Shown: positions 38,901 through 48,995 of the stretch, piece after piece
Layout: every line of letters starts with the position of its first letter
How positions within the stretch are numbered: position 1 is the first letter of the stretch
Source of the DNA: Nectonema munidae
Lineage: Eukaryota > Nematomorpha > Nectonematoida > Nectonematidae
Assembly (NCBI GenBank): GCA_030549495.1
Contig: JAUIRK010001059.1
Coordinates: 806,001 to 870,000, forward strand
Direction of reading: 5' to 3'
DNA: 64,000 bases
Program-made: the position numbers and the translations under genes
The notes under the pieces: model-generated
Seen by the model: only the letters and a program-made list of their open reading frames with translations
Databases searched by the model: none
Told to the model about the DNA's origin: nothing

Positions 38901-39598
38901 CGGAATTTAATAAAAAAAACAATTCGATTTTAAATGTTCATTCTAAGATTTAGCCTTAAAATAAGAAAATTAATATCGAAATATTTTAGTTACTAATATT
39001 AAACTTAAATTTGTTCATTTAAAAACGTTGTTTTTATTTGAATTATTGACATTGAATTTTTCTTATTAAAAAATTAGGATTATTTTCTTTGAATAAATTT
39101 TGTTATTGGCTCCTTTAAATTTTGTTCTTCTGCTTTATACTAGATATCGTCTGATTATTCTGGTCGTTAACGGATTAAGCAGCGAAGTGTTTGAATACAC
39201 AAATACTGATTTGCAAGAGAGAATGACAAAAACTCAGTTTTAAAGAATGAGCGTAAATGTAACCTCAGCCGCACCAACTCGAGATCCATCATAGACGCTT
39301 TTTTCGTTGTTAAAGGAGCGCCATTCTGAGCTCACGTCAATGATCCTTGAAAGGAAAAAGTGGATTCAACATACGAGAAAGGAAAAAATGCTATCCACAC
39401 GAACCTGTCTCCCACCACCAAACCACACTGCGTGCAAACCATATCTCCTGCCCTATAATCTTCAACCAGAAAGGCATCAGGGTGAAAAGGACAAACCAAA
39501 ACATTAGTTCTACGATTCAAAAATTTTCTTTCAAAACAACTATTCAAATATCAACGTTAGCAAAAAAGATCAGACCTTTGACTTTTTCTTGAATTCAT
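23817..39598 (-). CDS. TFIIB: Transcription initiation factor IIB (TFIIB), nine exons
   Basis: TFIIB bridges TBP-bound promoter DNA and RNA polymerase II and helps choose the start site. Nine exons (39576-39598, 39405-39509, 39264-39345, 32331-32516, 29937-30066, 27801-27910, 27263-27357, 25643-25719, 23817-23950) total 942 bp and encode 313 residues, against 316 in human. The zinc ribbon has C14, H17, C33 and C36 around VEDYRAGDM and GLVVGDR. The B-reader/linker has [10 protein letters not shown]. Cyclin repeat 1 has [20 protein letters not shown] and [10 protein letters not shown], and cyclin repeat 2 has [16 protein letters not shown] and [13 protein letters not shown]. All introns are GT-AG and phases agree. 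The second cyclin repeat and the C-terminus (EELPAP) diverge most from insect TFIIB. Large introns hold transposon debris, yet no coding exon is damaged, so the gene is judged functional. Confidence 0.95.
23951..25642 (-). other. TFIIB intron 8
   Basis: 1692 bp, non-coding. It contains a polyC run at about 24080-24088 and a short minus open frame at 24095-24373 of no recognised family. Confidence 0.6.
25643..25719 (-). CDS. TFIIB: TFIIB exon 8 (cyclin repeat 2)
   Basis: Encodes residues 244-269: [20 protein letters not shown] then KKTAK. Acceptor TTTTTCAG, donor GTAAAA. Confidence 0.93.
25852..26347. mobile_element. Tigger/pogo-like non-autonomous element in TFIIB intron 7
   Basis: The left end GACCTCTCTATATTGAACAG, with CTAGGGACTGAATT after it, and on the minus strand GACGGTTTGGATATAGCGAA share the GAC...ATAT..GAAC layout of Tigger-like ends. 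Similarity between the ends is only moderate and no transposase is present. Confidence 0.4.
27263..27357 (-). CDS. TFIIB: TFIIB exon 7 (start of cyclin repeat 2)
   Basis: Encodes residues 213-244: [20 protein letters not shown], then [20 protein letters not shown] and [10 protein letters not shown] match the family; the middle is more divergent. Acceptor TATTCTAG, donor GTATAT. Confidence 0.93.
27801..27910 (-). CDS. TFIIB: TFIIB exon 6 (end of cyclin repeat 1)
   Basis: Encodes residues 176-212: [20 protein letters not shown], then [17 protein letters not shown]. Acceptor GATTTTAG, donor GTATTG. Confidence 0.95.
28343..29640 (-). pseudogene. Unrecognised coding-like remnant in TFIIB intron 5
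   Basis: On the minus strand, long stretches translate with few stops, for example [39 protein letters not shown] and [20 protein letters not shown]. Frames change several times. I do not recognise the family; it could be an old transposon or a processed gene copy. It lies in the same strand as TFIIB. Confidence 0.3.
29937..30066 (-). CDS. TFIIB: TFIIB exon 5 (cyclin repeat 1)
   Basis: Encodes residues 133-175: [15 protein letters not shown], then [20 protein letters not shown] and DGVPRTFK. Nearly every position agrees with insect TFIIB. Acceptor TTAATAG, donor GTGAGA. Confidence 0.95.
30067..32330 (-). other. TFIIB intron 4
   Basis: 2264 bp, AT-rich and non-coding. A segment at 31750-31930 is less AT-rich than its surroundings; I see no gene or repeat structure in it. 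Confidence 0.5.
32331..32516 (-). CDS. TFIIB: TFIIB exon 4 (linker and start of cyclin repeat 1)
   Basis: Encodes residues 71-132: [14 protein letters not shown], then a serine-rich variable linker, then [20 protein letters not shown] and [10 protein letters not shown]. Acceptor TTTTTCAG, donor GTAAGT; 62 whole codons, phase 0 on both sides. Confidence 0.93.
33365..33432 (+). repeat. Possible tRNA-derived SINE scrap
   Basis: GCTTTGGATAGAGTGCTCAC followed about 20 bases later by GTGATTCAATTCC resembles the D-arm/A-box and T-arm/B-box of a tRNA. A cloverleaf does not close, so this is at most a degraded tRNA-like sequence within TFIIB intron 3. Confidence 0.25.
33712..35297. mobile_element. 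Non-autonomous inverted-repeat element in TFIIB intron 3
   Basis: Left end CAGAGGCGCAAACCCTCAAA then AATTTTTGGGG; right end on the minus strand CAGGGGCGCACATCCTTGAA then ATTATTGGGG. The two align over about 30 bp. The ends are hAT-like, but no 8-bp target duplication is clear. No transposase was recognised inside. Confidence 0.6.
35905..37345 (+). mobile_element. BEL/Pao retrotransposon fossil (reverse transcriptase to integrase)
   Basis: Plus-strand traces follow the BEL/Pao polyprotein order: the [20 protein letters not shown] segment near 36130, the [18 protein letters not shown] RNase H region near 36400, integrase-like traces near 36900, and [12 protein letters not shown] near 37300. 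It is partial and broken at many points, with no terminal repeats seen, and looks old. It lies inside TFIIB intron 3, opposite in strand to the gene. Confidence 0.7.
37430..38378 (+). mobile_element. LINE 3' end with zinc-knuckle tail
   Basis: The 3' part of a non-LTR element. [20 protein letters not shown] near 38060 is the C-terminal CCHC motif of such polymerases, preceded by degraded polymerase sequence. The end runs through a conserved untranslated stretch (GGTATGGTGATAACAAGATA) to a CAA microsatellite at about 38365-38374. The plus strand is notably rich in A and C compared with its flanks. It follows the BEL/Pao fossil directly and is truncated at its 5' side. Confidence 0.7.
38575..38785 (+). 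repeat. 63-bp AT-rich minisatellite, about 3.5 copies
   Basis: The unit contains AAACTTAATAAAACTTAATT and TTAATTTAATTTTATAAAAT. Copies begin at about 38578, 38641, 38704 and 38749, the third interval being shortened by 18 bases. Confidence 0.8.
39264..39345 (-). CDS. TFIIB: TFIIB exon 3 (B-reader and linker)
   Basis: Encodes [16 protein letters not shown] then [11 protein letters not shown], residues 43-70. The SEWR-F-N-EK core is near invariant in animal TFIIB. Acceptor TTTCAAG, donor GTTACA; it ends in phase 0. Confidence 0.93.
39405..39509 (-). CDS. TFIIB: TFIIB exon 2 (zinc ribbon)
   Basis: Encodes residues 8-43 with [20 protein letters not shown] and [13 protein letters not shown], all four zinc ligands included. 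The acceptor is AATCGTAG and the donor GTTCGT; intron 1 before it is 66 bp and intron 2 after it 59 bp. Confidence 0.92.
39576..39598 (-). CDS. TFIIB: TFIIB exon 1 (start codon, 23 nt)
   Basis: ATG AAT TCA AGA AAA AGT CAA AG, followed by the donor GTCTGA, encodes MNSRKSQ plus two bases of R8. The next exon supplies the third base, so the frame is kept. It puts 13 residues before the first zinc ligand, against 14 in human. The open frame that runs upstream of exon 2 has no ATG, only TTG, which is why the start must lie here. An undetected non-coding 5' exon is possible. Confidence 0.75.
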
Positions 39599-39599
39599 T

Positions 39600-40606
39600 C
39601 AGGACATTAAATTATCTTAAAAAAATATTCAAAAATTACTACGCATAAAAAACGGCCAATTTTAGAGGGATTAGGAGCCGGAGCAGGTGGAGAGTCAAAG
39701 AACTTGAATACATGGAATTGGAGCCAGACCCGGAAACATTTAAATATTTCTCCTATGACTGGCTCTGGACAATATTTTGATATAGCCTATAGGAAGAGTT
39801 GCTATAAGGAGGCACATTTTTTAATAGAATATATCAATAACCACTTTAATGTTTATAAAATTTTAATAATACACTTTGAAATCTCTTCTTTCAGATGCAA
39901 AAAATATCTAAAAGATCTTTTATAGCTTTGTCACAATTTACAATCTTGATCTTGAGATAGAAGAATCCTACTTAACCCGTCAATATGCATTGTTCTTTTT
40001 AACCAGAAGAAAATACAAAATTCTCTAAATTGATGGTTAATTATGTTTTGATGCATGTGGTATATTAATTTTTTTAAAAGCAATAATCAAATACGCATTA
40101 TCATCGATATACAATCAGTACTCCTTGCTTCATCTTTAAATAGAACTTTTATTCTTATTCGTTTCAATACTGATAAAGAACGATTTCATTACGATCTTTA
40201 ACTTTAGAAAAAGTATTTATTTTTCCCAATTGTATAATGCAAGGATTTTTATTATTAGGACTTCTCCAAAATGTTAATAACTACCGATCATCCTAGAGCT
40301 AATGTAAAGTAACATTATTGATAGGCTGACCAGACGTGCTTTTTAAAGTGTACAGTACGTTATTCCCATTTTTAAATAAAAAAATCTTGGAAAAAAAGTT
40401 AATTTTTTGACATTAAAAACTGTCGAGTATGTTCGCTATTTTACTTTCTGTTATCTTATGAGAGACTATTGAATTAAAACTGCACATAAGAGAATCGCAA
40501 CATTATTCTATAGCCTGATAACAAGGATTTCATTGTTTTTAAACATAATGCTTACAGAACTTGTTTGAAAAAAGGTTCACTTTACTTCATATATTTACAA
40601 ATGTTA
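39600..40606. other. Region 5' of TFIIB, promoter not resolved
   Basis: The TFIIB promoter must lie here, but I see no TATA box or other element I can defend. A moderately GC-rich patch at 39660-39775 has an open frame on the plus strand of no known family. Confidence 0.4.
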
Positions 40607-42946
40607 TGGGGTAAAGTGAACTATTGCAATGCATACTTATTAACTCGAATTTATTGTATTCATTATGTTTGAAAAAAATTTGAAAACAAAACAAACTAAA
40701 CCGGTGGGTATAATTTTAACATTTTATTGTTTATAAATTATATAAAAGGCTTAAGCATAAATGAAATTTCATTTTTAGCTCTGCATAAACTTCTTATGAT
40801 GAAATTTCAACAATATTAATAATTTCTTCATTTAAATTTCACGAATATTTGATGATATTTGAATTCTGATGCCTCGAACATACTTCAAAAAAGCGGATTC
40901 CAAAAGAAAAGTATACGAACCAGAAGCTTTAAAATCAGCAATCGAAAAAGTAAAAAAAAGAGATGTCATCATACCAGGCATCTATTCAGTATAATGTACC
41001 CAGAAGTACAATTGCTAGACATTTAGCAAATATAAAATGTTCGAAAATTGGAGAAGGTCGTGGAAGATGTTTAGGCCAGGAACATGAAATTGCTATAATG
41101 ACATTGCTTCAAGCATACTCTTAATTTGGTTTTGGACTGGAAAAACGTGAATTTTTAAAAATGGTTGAAATATATTTGGAAAAAATGGAATGGAGGGTAA
41201 TTTCAAAAATGGTAGACCTGGTGAGGAGTGGTATAGAAGTTTCATGAAGCGTTGGAAGGACCAAATATTACCAAGAATACCAGAGCTTTTAACCTTAACA
41301 AGAGCATTATCTTGCAACAAGACAGTAGTGGAAGCTTGGTTTTCATTGCTGAAAAAACATTAGATCAGCTGAACATTTTGGAAAATCCTGGGCAATTCTT
41401 GAATTGTGATGAAACTGGTTTATGCACCAATCCAAAGAATAAAAAAATAATCTGCAAAAGAGGAGCTAAAAATCCCGTGACTATTGCTCCTGGATCAAGC
41501 AAAGAGCGGTTTACAGTGTTGTCATCTGTCTCTGCAGCAGGAAAAAATTTTCCACCATTTATAGTCTTCAGTGGTAAAAACCTTTATGAAGAGTGTCCGT
41601 TGGGAGGTCACAAAGGAACTCTATTTGGGGTAACTACTAATAGTTGGATGGAAGCAGAAACATTTACAGAGTATTTTAAACACCTTGTAAAATGGTTAGA
41701 GTCTACACCAAAGCCAATTTTGTTAATTTTTGACGGACACATAAGTCATATTTCGTTGGATACCGTCAAGAAAGCTATTCATAGTCAAATAACTCTCTTG
41801 TGTTTACCGGCTCATTGTATGCATCTTCTACAACCTTTGGATGTTGGAATTTTCCGTCAAATGAAAGTTAAATGACGTGAATATTACAAAGAATCTCGCT
41901 TGAAAGCTGTGGGAAAACAACGTTTCCAAAGTTGCTAAATAAACTTTATAATTCATCTTTCTTATACTTTCTTTTTATATCTTTATAGTTCAATCTTTCT
42001 CCAAAACAGGTAAAAATTTTTATCCAAATGTCATAGCTATGGACAAGTTAAGTTCTGCCGAAATATTTGAAAGATCAAATATTCCTCCTGCTAATGACCG
42101 AAGGATCACAACTAATTCAAATGATAATTCAACTTTTTCTGAATTGCTTTCAGCTCCCGTGGGTGTCTCAGCAACTCCTCAGCTTAAAATTTCAAAAGCC
42201 AAAGCAAGAGAAGCTAAACGCCCGACCAAAAAAGTTAAAAGGTACGGAGGTGAATCTTTAACAAAAAAAATTTTTTTTCTGAAGAAGTGAAAAATCCTTT
42301 GAAGGCTGAAGAGGAAGAAAAAAAAGTTAGAAAAAAAGCAAAAATTAGCAAGAACTTTAAACTACAGACAGATAGTGAAACTGAAGGATCATGACGAAAA
42401 TGCATTTTATAAATGTAGAAAAGATTGGAGAAAATACAACAATCACAATCAATACAAACGAGTAATTTGTGATAGTTGCAATGAGAACTGGTCATGTACG
42501 AACTTGGTTGGCCGATAATTTTGATTATGAAGGAGAGTTCATATGTGATGAATGTATTTAGTGTGATATCTTTAATTATAATAAACCTAGTGTGATTATC
42601 AACTTATTGTGAATCATTTTTCGTCTCATTTAATAAGGTTTGTTTTTATTGATTTTATGTTTTCTTTTTTTTTAAAAAACTTTTTTTTCATCACTATAAA
42701 GAGGTAAAGTGAACTAATGAAAAAAAAATATCTAGTTCACTTTGCCTCAGATAGAGGGCAAAGAGAAGTAGTGAACTGTTAAAAAAAAGATTTATTCACC
42801 CCGTTGAAAAATATAGAGAGTAATAAAAAGTAAACAAAGCTATAGTCAATATGTCAAATGTTATACTATTCAAGTTTTAATTTTTTGAGTTTTCAATTTT
42901 TAAAAGATATTTAGAAAAAACCTTTAAAATGGTTCACTTTACCCCA
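40607..42946 (+). mobile_element. pogo/Tigger-type DNA transposon
   Basis: Inverted ends TGGGGTAAAGTGAAC (40607-40621) and its complement GTTCACTTTACCCCA (42932-42946). The same GGTAAAGTGAAC core occurs three more times inside, at about 40575 (inverted), 42706 and 42754 (inverted), as subterminal repeats. A TA precedes the left end, as expected for TA-targeting pogo elements; the right flank is not a clean TA. It carries a disrupted transposase at 40869-42561. Confidence 0.75.
40869..42561 (+). pseudogene. pogo/Tigger transposase (DDE_1) with C-terminal zinc finger
   Basis: A start with MPRTYFKKADSKRKVYEPEA fits the psq-type helix-turn-helix N-terminus. The frame then shifts, probably in the A-run near 40955, into SSYQASIQYNVPRSTIARHL; a TAA near 41123 and another frame change near 41195 and 41355 follow. 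The catalytic part (41360-41875) is open: FLNCDETGLCTNP, LLIFDGHISH and HLLQPLDVGIF supply the three aspartates, the last two 35 residues apart. A short insertion or intron-like stretch lies at about 41935-42030. The tail ends with CDSCNENWSC and a final FICDECI in a shifted frame, a PHD-like zinc-binding arrangement. About four frame changes and at least one stop make it inactive. Confidence 0.8.
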
Positions 42947-45377
42947 GTTTATCAAAGAAATCAAAAAAAATTACCCTCAAACACTCAGCATTTCAGGTTA
43001 TTTTTAAGAAAGAAAAACTTGAAAAATATTCATTTCACAGAACCAAAAATATTTTCTATTTTAAAAGTATTGCAAAAAATTTAAATACAATAAACAATTC
43101 TACGCCATTACTTCATTACAAGAAATCAAAAAGTTAAAAATTATCTACTAAAAAATCCTTACTTTTAAATGGAATAGAGGCAGAATTTTTATAATTTTTA
43201 TAGTCTTGAAGCAATATTGCATCGTTACGTAGACCAGTTAAATTTAATTCATAAACAATTCCTAAAAAAAATTTGTACAAAAAATTAGTCCTATTTGATT
43301 AAAAATAGTTCCGAGTTTACTTTTCTAAATCTATGTTTTTTTCTATCTCTGAAACTTCTAAAAATGATTATATTTCCAGTGCCTATGAATTTAAAATTGT
43401 AGTTAATTTAACTATCTATGCTTTATGATAAATAGTGGCTTATAATAGTTTTTTGTAGGTATCGCATCCATAGGGAAGAATAATCTTCAATAGCTAGACA
43501 GATGGTAAGGATAGTCACTATCGGAAAACGAACCCATACACTCTGAAATTTTTTTCTAATGGACCAATTTTAAATATTAAGTACCTATCTGTTTGAATGT
43601 TATTGTTTGGTATTCTCCGAATATTAGTAAGCTACGAATCTAATTTTCTTCTTTGAATAATTTTCTTGTTTTTCATAGAAGAAAACAGAACAAATTATGT
43701 TTTAAACAAGGGGCATATGAGTAAATTTTTTAGAGGGGTTAAAGATATCTACTGGAAATTATAGATTATTATTTTTTCATATAAGTTATATGCAAAAATA
43801 ATCCCTATAATCACTTTAAAAATGAAATTATTTTTATAATAAATACGTTAATACGAAAAAAAAGGTGAAGGAGAAAATTAAAATAAACAATTAAGGGCAA
43901 AAAAATTTGTGCGAGGCTCAAATATTTAGATGGACAAAATCATTTCTCACCACTTGTGATGAAATTAAGGAGGCGATACCTCGGTCTGGTTTCTAATGCA
44001 GCATTTTTTTATAAGTAAAATAAATTTAGGAAAATATTTTATTTTACATAAGTTGGCGATTTAAGTTTTTTTCGTTTATATTTAGTTTTTCATATTATAT
44101 TTAGTTAATATTAGTTAAAATCACGTGAATAATATCAGATTATTTGATCTTCAAAAAAAGTTTGAATAATAGTTGGGCCAAATGAAAGTGTGAAATGGTC
44201 TTCAATGTGGCGAGGTGCTGCAGTTTGGGCATCCCTGTCTCTAGTTACACCCCATCTAAATAGAGGTGTATCTTAAATTACATCCCCCAAAATTTTTAAG
44301 TTTGTGAACCTCCCCTTGTCTTAATTTTTACCCCTTACTGCTTGGGTGAGACTTAAAGAAGAAGAAGAAGAAGAAGAAGAAGAAGAAGAAGAAGAAGAAG
44401 AAAAAGTAATATTATAGGAAATAAGGTCAGTATGTATAAGAATGTATATTAGTCAACATAAAATTTATCTGTCAATACTTTTTCCTTTGCCATTTTTTTC
44501 AGTAATATCTTTGATGTCAAGAATAAGAGATTTATAGTCAGAAATAAGGAACCCCTTTCAAAATAATGACTTTTGATATATATATATATGTATGATCCCA
44601 CAGCAAATTTTTTTTGGAATTTTTCAATTTTTACATCTCCTCTCTAAATTTTTAAGAAATATAAAACTTAAGTTTGCTTAGAAGAGCTATTATGATATCC
44701 GAAACCCTTAAAAAATTAATTCTGACATTCGCATTCCGCTAGGATGTCAAATTTGATATACGCATTCGCATCCGAGGATACACAAAATTTTACATCCAAT
44801 ACATCTTAACTATAGTATCGTAAATTAGGATAATATTTAAACAAATAAGATTAAAATAGCATAAAAACGTACTTAGAGCAGTCTTGAATTTGAAATACAT
44901 AGCACATGGAGCTCAATATTTCAAAAGAAATAAATCAGGGTTTCTATAAAAACTACACCAGAATATGGAGAGAAATTAAAAGATTTTATGAATTTCATTC
45001 AAATGTATAACAAAAACCGCAATTTTTTGAATAAAAGAAAAATTACTTGCTATATAGTACTTATATCCTTAGAACAATATAAGTATTTCACAGTAGTGTA
45101 TCGTAAGGTTGGAAGTAAGGCGTAATCAAAAATATATATAACAGTGCACACAAGCAGAGGCGTAACCAGCAGGGGGAGCAGAGTCCCGCCCCTCCTCTCC
45201 CCAAATACTTTTTCTGCCTCCCCCCTCCAATTCCTTTTAAATTTTTAGAATGTTTTGATATGTATGCAGTTGTTTGGCGGCATCAATACCTGTTAGTATA
45301 TTCTTCCTAACAAAAACAAATGTGTCAAAGATTCTTTCCTCTAACTTTTAACAGTATTAACTTTTAGTAGTATTAAC
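42947..45377. other. Non-coding DNA with microsatellites and transposon ends
   Basis: No gene was recognised. A hAT-like right end (GCAGTTTGGGCATCCCTG, 44224-44241) has no identified partner. A sequence CAGAGGCGTAACCAGCAGGG at 45154 looks like a further transposon end. Confidence 0.45.
44355..44406 (+). repeat. (AAG)n microsatellite, about 17 units
   Basis: Uninterrupted GAA/AAG triplets; the only long purine triplet array in the window. Confidence 0.95.
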
Positions 45378-46873
45378 TAAGATATGGAATTCAAGCAAAA
45401 GTTTTAAATATGATATTGAAGGTTATTCAGATTTGTTTCATGAGAGAACTAAAACTGGCGGTGGTGTCTGTATATTTTACAGAGATACCTATAAGTTGTT
45501 GTTAGTGAATTCATTGAGTTGTGATGAATACTTTTCTGATTTTTTATATTCTAAATTTAATTTCAAAAATAGAATATTTTCTATATTAGCTGTTTATAGA
45601 CAACCCAATACTAAATTTATCAAATTTTTTAAGATACTTAAGCAGTTTCATTCTTTAGGTCATAATGATAATTTTTATGTAGTTGTTGATCTCAACATTG
45701 ACTTGTTGAATTTAGACACACATGCAATTGACTTTCTTAGCCTAATGATTAGTAAAGGATTATATCCATGTATAAATAAGGCTACTCGAATTTCTTCTTC
45801 AACCAGTAGTCTAATCGATAATATTTTTACTCACTATAATGATAAAATAGAATATTTCAACATTGTTACTGATATAAAGGATCACTATCCAATTTTTTTG
45901 TTATGTCAGACCATAGTAACATAGGAAAAAATTTCCGTTTAAAAAGAAATTTTTCTTCCAACTGCTATGATATATTCATTGCTAGTTTACAAAATTGTGA
46001 TTTTTCTTTTTTTCAATTTCCTATATCTGTTGACTTCATATGTTGTCTTTTCTTAAAAATTTTTTACAATGTTTTTCATAACTCATTTTCATTAATTAAA
46101 ATTAAAAAAAAGCTGATATGCCCTGGTTCAATAATGATCTATCTCAATTGTACAAAATGAAATTCAAAAGTTACAAAAAATATAAAAAGAAATCCTACTT
46201 TACTTAATCATACAATCTACAAAAACGTATTAAAACATTATAAGTATGAAATTAAAACAGCAAAATCTTGTTATTATCATAAAAAACTTAGTTGTGCCAA
46301 TAATAAAACGATATGGCATACACTAAATACATTGTTGAATCGTAACTGCACTACAACTATGCAAAATTGAAATATTTCTGAGTTCGTTGAGCATTTTACT
46401 TTAATAGCTGATGATATAAACATTGAAAGATCTTTTCATTTTAGCACAAATAAAATAGTTTTTCAATCTTCTTCATTTTACTTTGACACAATCACATTAT
46501 TAAATGATGTTTTTGTATCTACTGCATCCTTAAAAAACAAAAAGCATGCGCTAATGATGATATTATTATAAAAAGAATAGCTTACAGTTTGCCATTAATT
46601 GAAAATTTACTTGTAGATATATTTAACAAAGCTGTTTTTGAAGATAATTTTTCATCCATGCTTAAAATGTCGAAAATTCTGCCCATTCTTAATCCAAGTA
46701 AGTTATCAAATATCATTGAATCTTGTAGACCCATTCCATTAATTTCAAATTTTGCCAAAAATTTTGAAAAAATAATACACGGAAGCTATATGATTACTTG
46801 ACAAAAATTAATTTTTTTTGCAAAAAACAGTTTGGTTTTCTTCCTAGAAAGTCAACTCAAGATGCATTATTTG
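45378..46873 (+). mobile_element. CR1/Jockey-like LINE, 5' part of an interrupted copy
   Basis: The endonuclease region is at 45433-45900 (RTKTGGGVCIFYRD, YRQPNTKFIKFF, SSTSSLIDNIFTHY, KDHYPIF), followed by a degenerate linker and the reverse transcriptase entry (SKILPILNPSKLSN, RPIPLISNFAKNFEKII, then QFGFLPRKSTQDALF ending at about 46871). At that point the reading frame stops being LINE-like, and the missing continuation (LFELFSQ, then the palm motifs) is found at 62823 onward. ATTATTTG is present at both break points, so a later insertion split this element. Confidence 0.85.
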
Positions 46874-47397
46874 CAGAGGCGTATATTCATAGTGTGCTAG
46901 GTGTGCGGCGCACACTTTATAATTTCATGCAGTTAAACTTTTTGATTTGTTAAACTCTTCTTATTGGCTTTTCAAAACTTAGTAGCCAATAGTATGAATG
47001 AAATGATATTTAAACTTGTATTTAAGTGAAGTTGCGCTATGTCTCAGGCGCACGCTTCATATATCTACAATGCTATTTTTATATGCGATTTTTTCGTATC
47101 ACATTTACTTTGCATTAGTAGTATAAGAAGTTGAAAGGCGTTATATTTTCTGAAGCACACCATATGTCAGTATTCAAAACTGTATTATTCACATGAAGAC
47201 GTAGCGTATTAGAGCAAGGAAAAACAAAATAGAAATAAGACACACGTTTGTATTGAATGGGGTAGTGCTTAGTCTTTTCGCACGCTTTACGTCAAACTGT
47301 ATAATTTTTTCATCACACTTCCTCTCTCCTACGCATCACGTCTCTGTATCAAGAAGAAGATAAAGGACAACGTTTATAACTTATAAGTGTATAAAAC

Positions 47398-47713
47398 GGG
47401 TATCTCTAAACAGTGGGCACATGTGGGCACAAGCAAAATAAACTAAAAATTTATATAATTTTTATTTTATATACTTACTTATTCAATAAAATACATATTA
47501 CAGTTGTCTTAGTTTAAATTTTTCATAGAATTTAAAATTTTGATAGATAAAAAATATTTTAAACTCTTTTTTTTCTTAGCTACTCTTTTCGTCTTAATCC
47601 AAAAAGGCGTTTAAATTTGAAATTTAAATTTAAAGGTCACCAATAACTTTGAAATGCTTTATGGATTTAAAAATTTTTCTCTTGTGTTTTATGTTTGGTT
47701 AGAATTTTCTTCG
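47398..47713 (+). repeat. Left terminal inverted repeat of the MULE-like element
   Basis: About 315 bp, pairing with 58921-59224 with a small number of substitutions and short gaps. It includes GGGCACATGTGGGCACAAGC near the tip. Confidence 0.85.
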
Positions 47714-48199
47714 AATTATTTTTCTTTGTTATGATTGAAATTTATGGATTAGGAATAAAAAAAATTTATTTCTTTTTATTCAAGTATATATAGGAATTAT
47801 AGCACTAAAATGTGTAAGTAGCTGCTGGATTTTTAAAGAAGTCTAAACAACGGTTAGACTATAAAATTGAAGAATGTATTTGGTAGGACTTGTTCTAATT
47901 TTTATTGCCCTATAGGTTATAAATTTTCTATACTTTTAATTTTTTTTAAATATATAATTTCATTCTTAGTAGATGTTCACTATATTAATCAATTCGTATA
48001 TCAATTCTAATCTTATACATTCAACTTACTTTTATGATCGCGCTACTTTGTTAAATTAGATTTGTGCCTTGAATTATTAAGTTTTTCATATATTTCCAAA
48101 TTATTTGCTCAATTCTCTCATTTTATCTGTTAAGTTTATTTACTTATAATGCTCCTAGCGATATTAAGAAAATTCACAAAGATTGAGGCCTTTGATTGA

Positions 48200-48760
48200 G
48201 CCAATTTTTTACAATATTCATTTTACCAGACTCCCAATCTTGGAGAATGCTAAATCTCTTTTGGAAACTGAAACCAAAAATAAGCATACTAAAGATCCTA
48301 GATTTTGCTCTAAAATTATCCTTAAGAATTTAGATTAGGATTTGAGTGATGAATTGATACTTGACTCAATAAATAAAAATGAATACATAAAATCATTACT
48401 TGAAAAAAAACTTTTTAGAATAGCTTTTTCCTAAAGAAATTAAATAATGAATAACAAACTTGTAGTTTTTTCCGTATATAATGATATAAAAAGTATGGAA
48501 TAATTTGTATTTATCGTAGTGTTGTTACAAGATTTTTGATTTCTATTCATGCAAGCAATGCACAAATTGTTGAAGTTTTGGTCATACATCTTCATATTGT
48601 AGGAACAAAAGAAACGTCTATAAATTTTCCGCTGAAGGCCATAAATCTGAATCATGTACCATTTCGTCAAAGAAAGATTCCGATAAATGTATTAATTGTA
48701 TACGGAAAAAATTTGTAAAGTTTAATCATGATGCATTCAACAAAAGACTTTAAATATAGG
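48200..48760 (+). mobile_element. LINE ORF1 remnant with CCHC knuckles
   Basis: The plus strand reads LPILENAKSLLETETKNKHT, then SDELILDSINKNEYIKSLLE. After a frame change come FYSCKQCTNC, a stop, SFGHTSSYC, GHKSESC and SDKCINC: successive CCHC zinc knuckles typical of LINE ORF1 (gag-like) nucleic-acid-binding proteins. It is broken by stops and frame changes and lies inside the MULE. Confidence 0.55.
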
Positions 48761-48828
48761 GCTCTTTTTTTAGATTTTATTAAAAAAAATTCATCATTTA
48801 CTGTATTAATAAGATTATGAGTATAATC

Positions 48829-48995
48829 TTTTATTTTATTATTTTGTATCAATATTCATATAAACCTACAGATATATTTATTGCTCCATATATTCATTCC
48901 CCTCTCTTTAAAAATGTAAAAGTTTTATTTTATTATTTTGTATCAATATTCATATAAACCTACATATATATTTGTTGCTTCATATATTCATTCCT
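48829..48995 (+). repeat. 94-bp tandem duplication
   Basis: TTTTATTTTATTATTTTGTA with TCAATATTCATATAAACCTA and TATATTCATTCC recurs 94 bases downstream with a few changes. Confidence 0.8.

Noticed and set aside
39510-39547. TFIIB start at 39547 from the continuous open frame
   Set aside because: The codon at 39545-39547 is TTG and an in-frame stop lies just upstream. A spliced 23-nt exon with ATG at 39598 fits phase and expected length better.
41252-41350. N-terminal 33 residues of the open frame at 41252-41875 as real transposase
   Set aside because: The family pattern (PRIPELLTLTRALSCNKTVV) is in another frame here; the 41252 frame is only correct from about 41360 on.
44578-44592. TA-rich stretch as a promoter
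   Set aside because: It is a short (TA)n microsatellite with no gene beside it.
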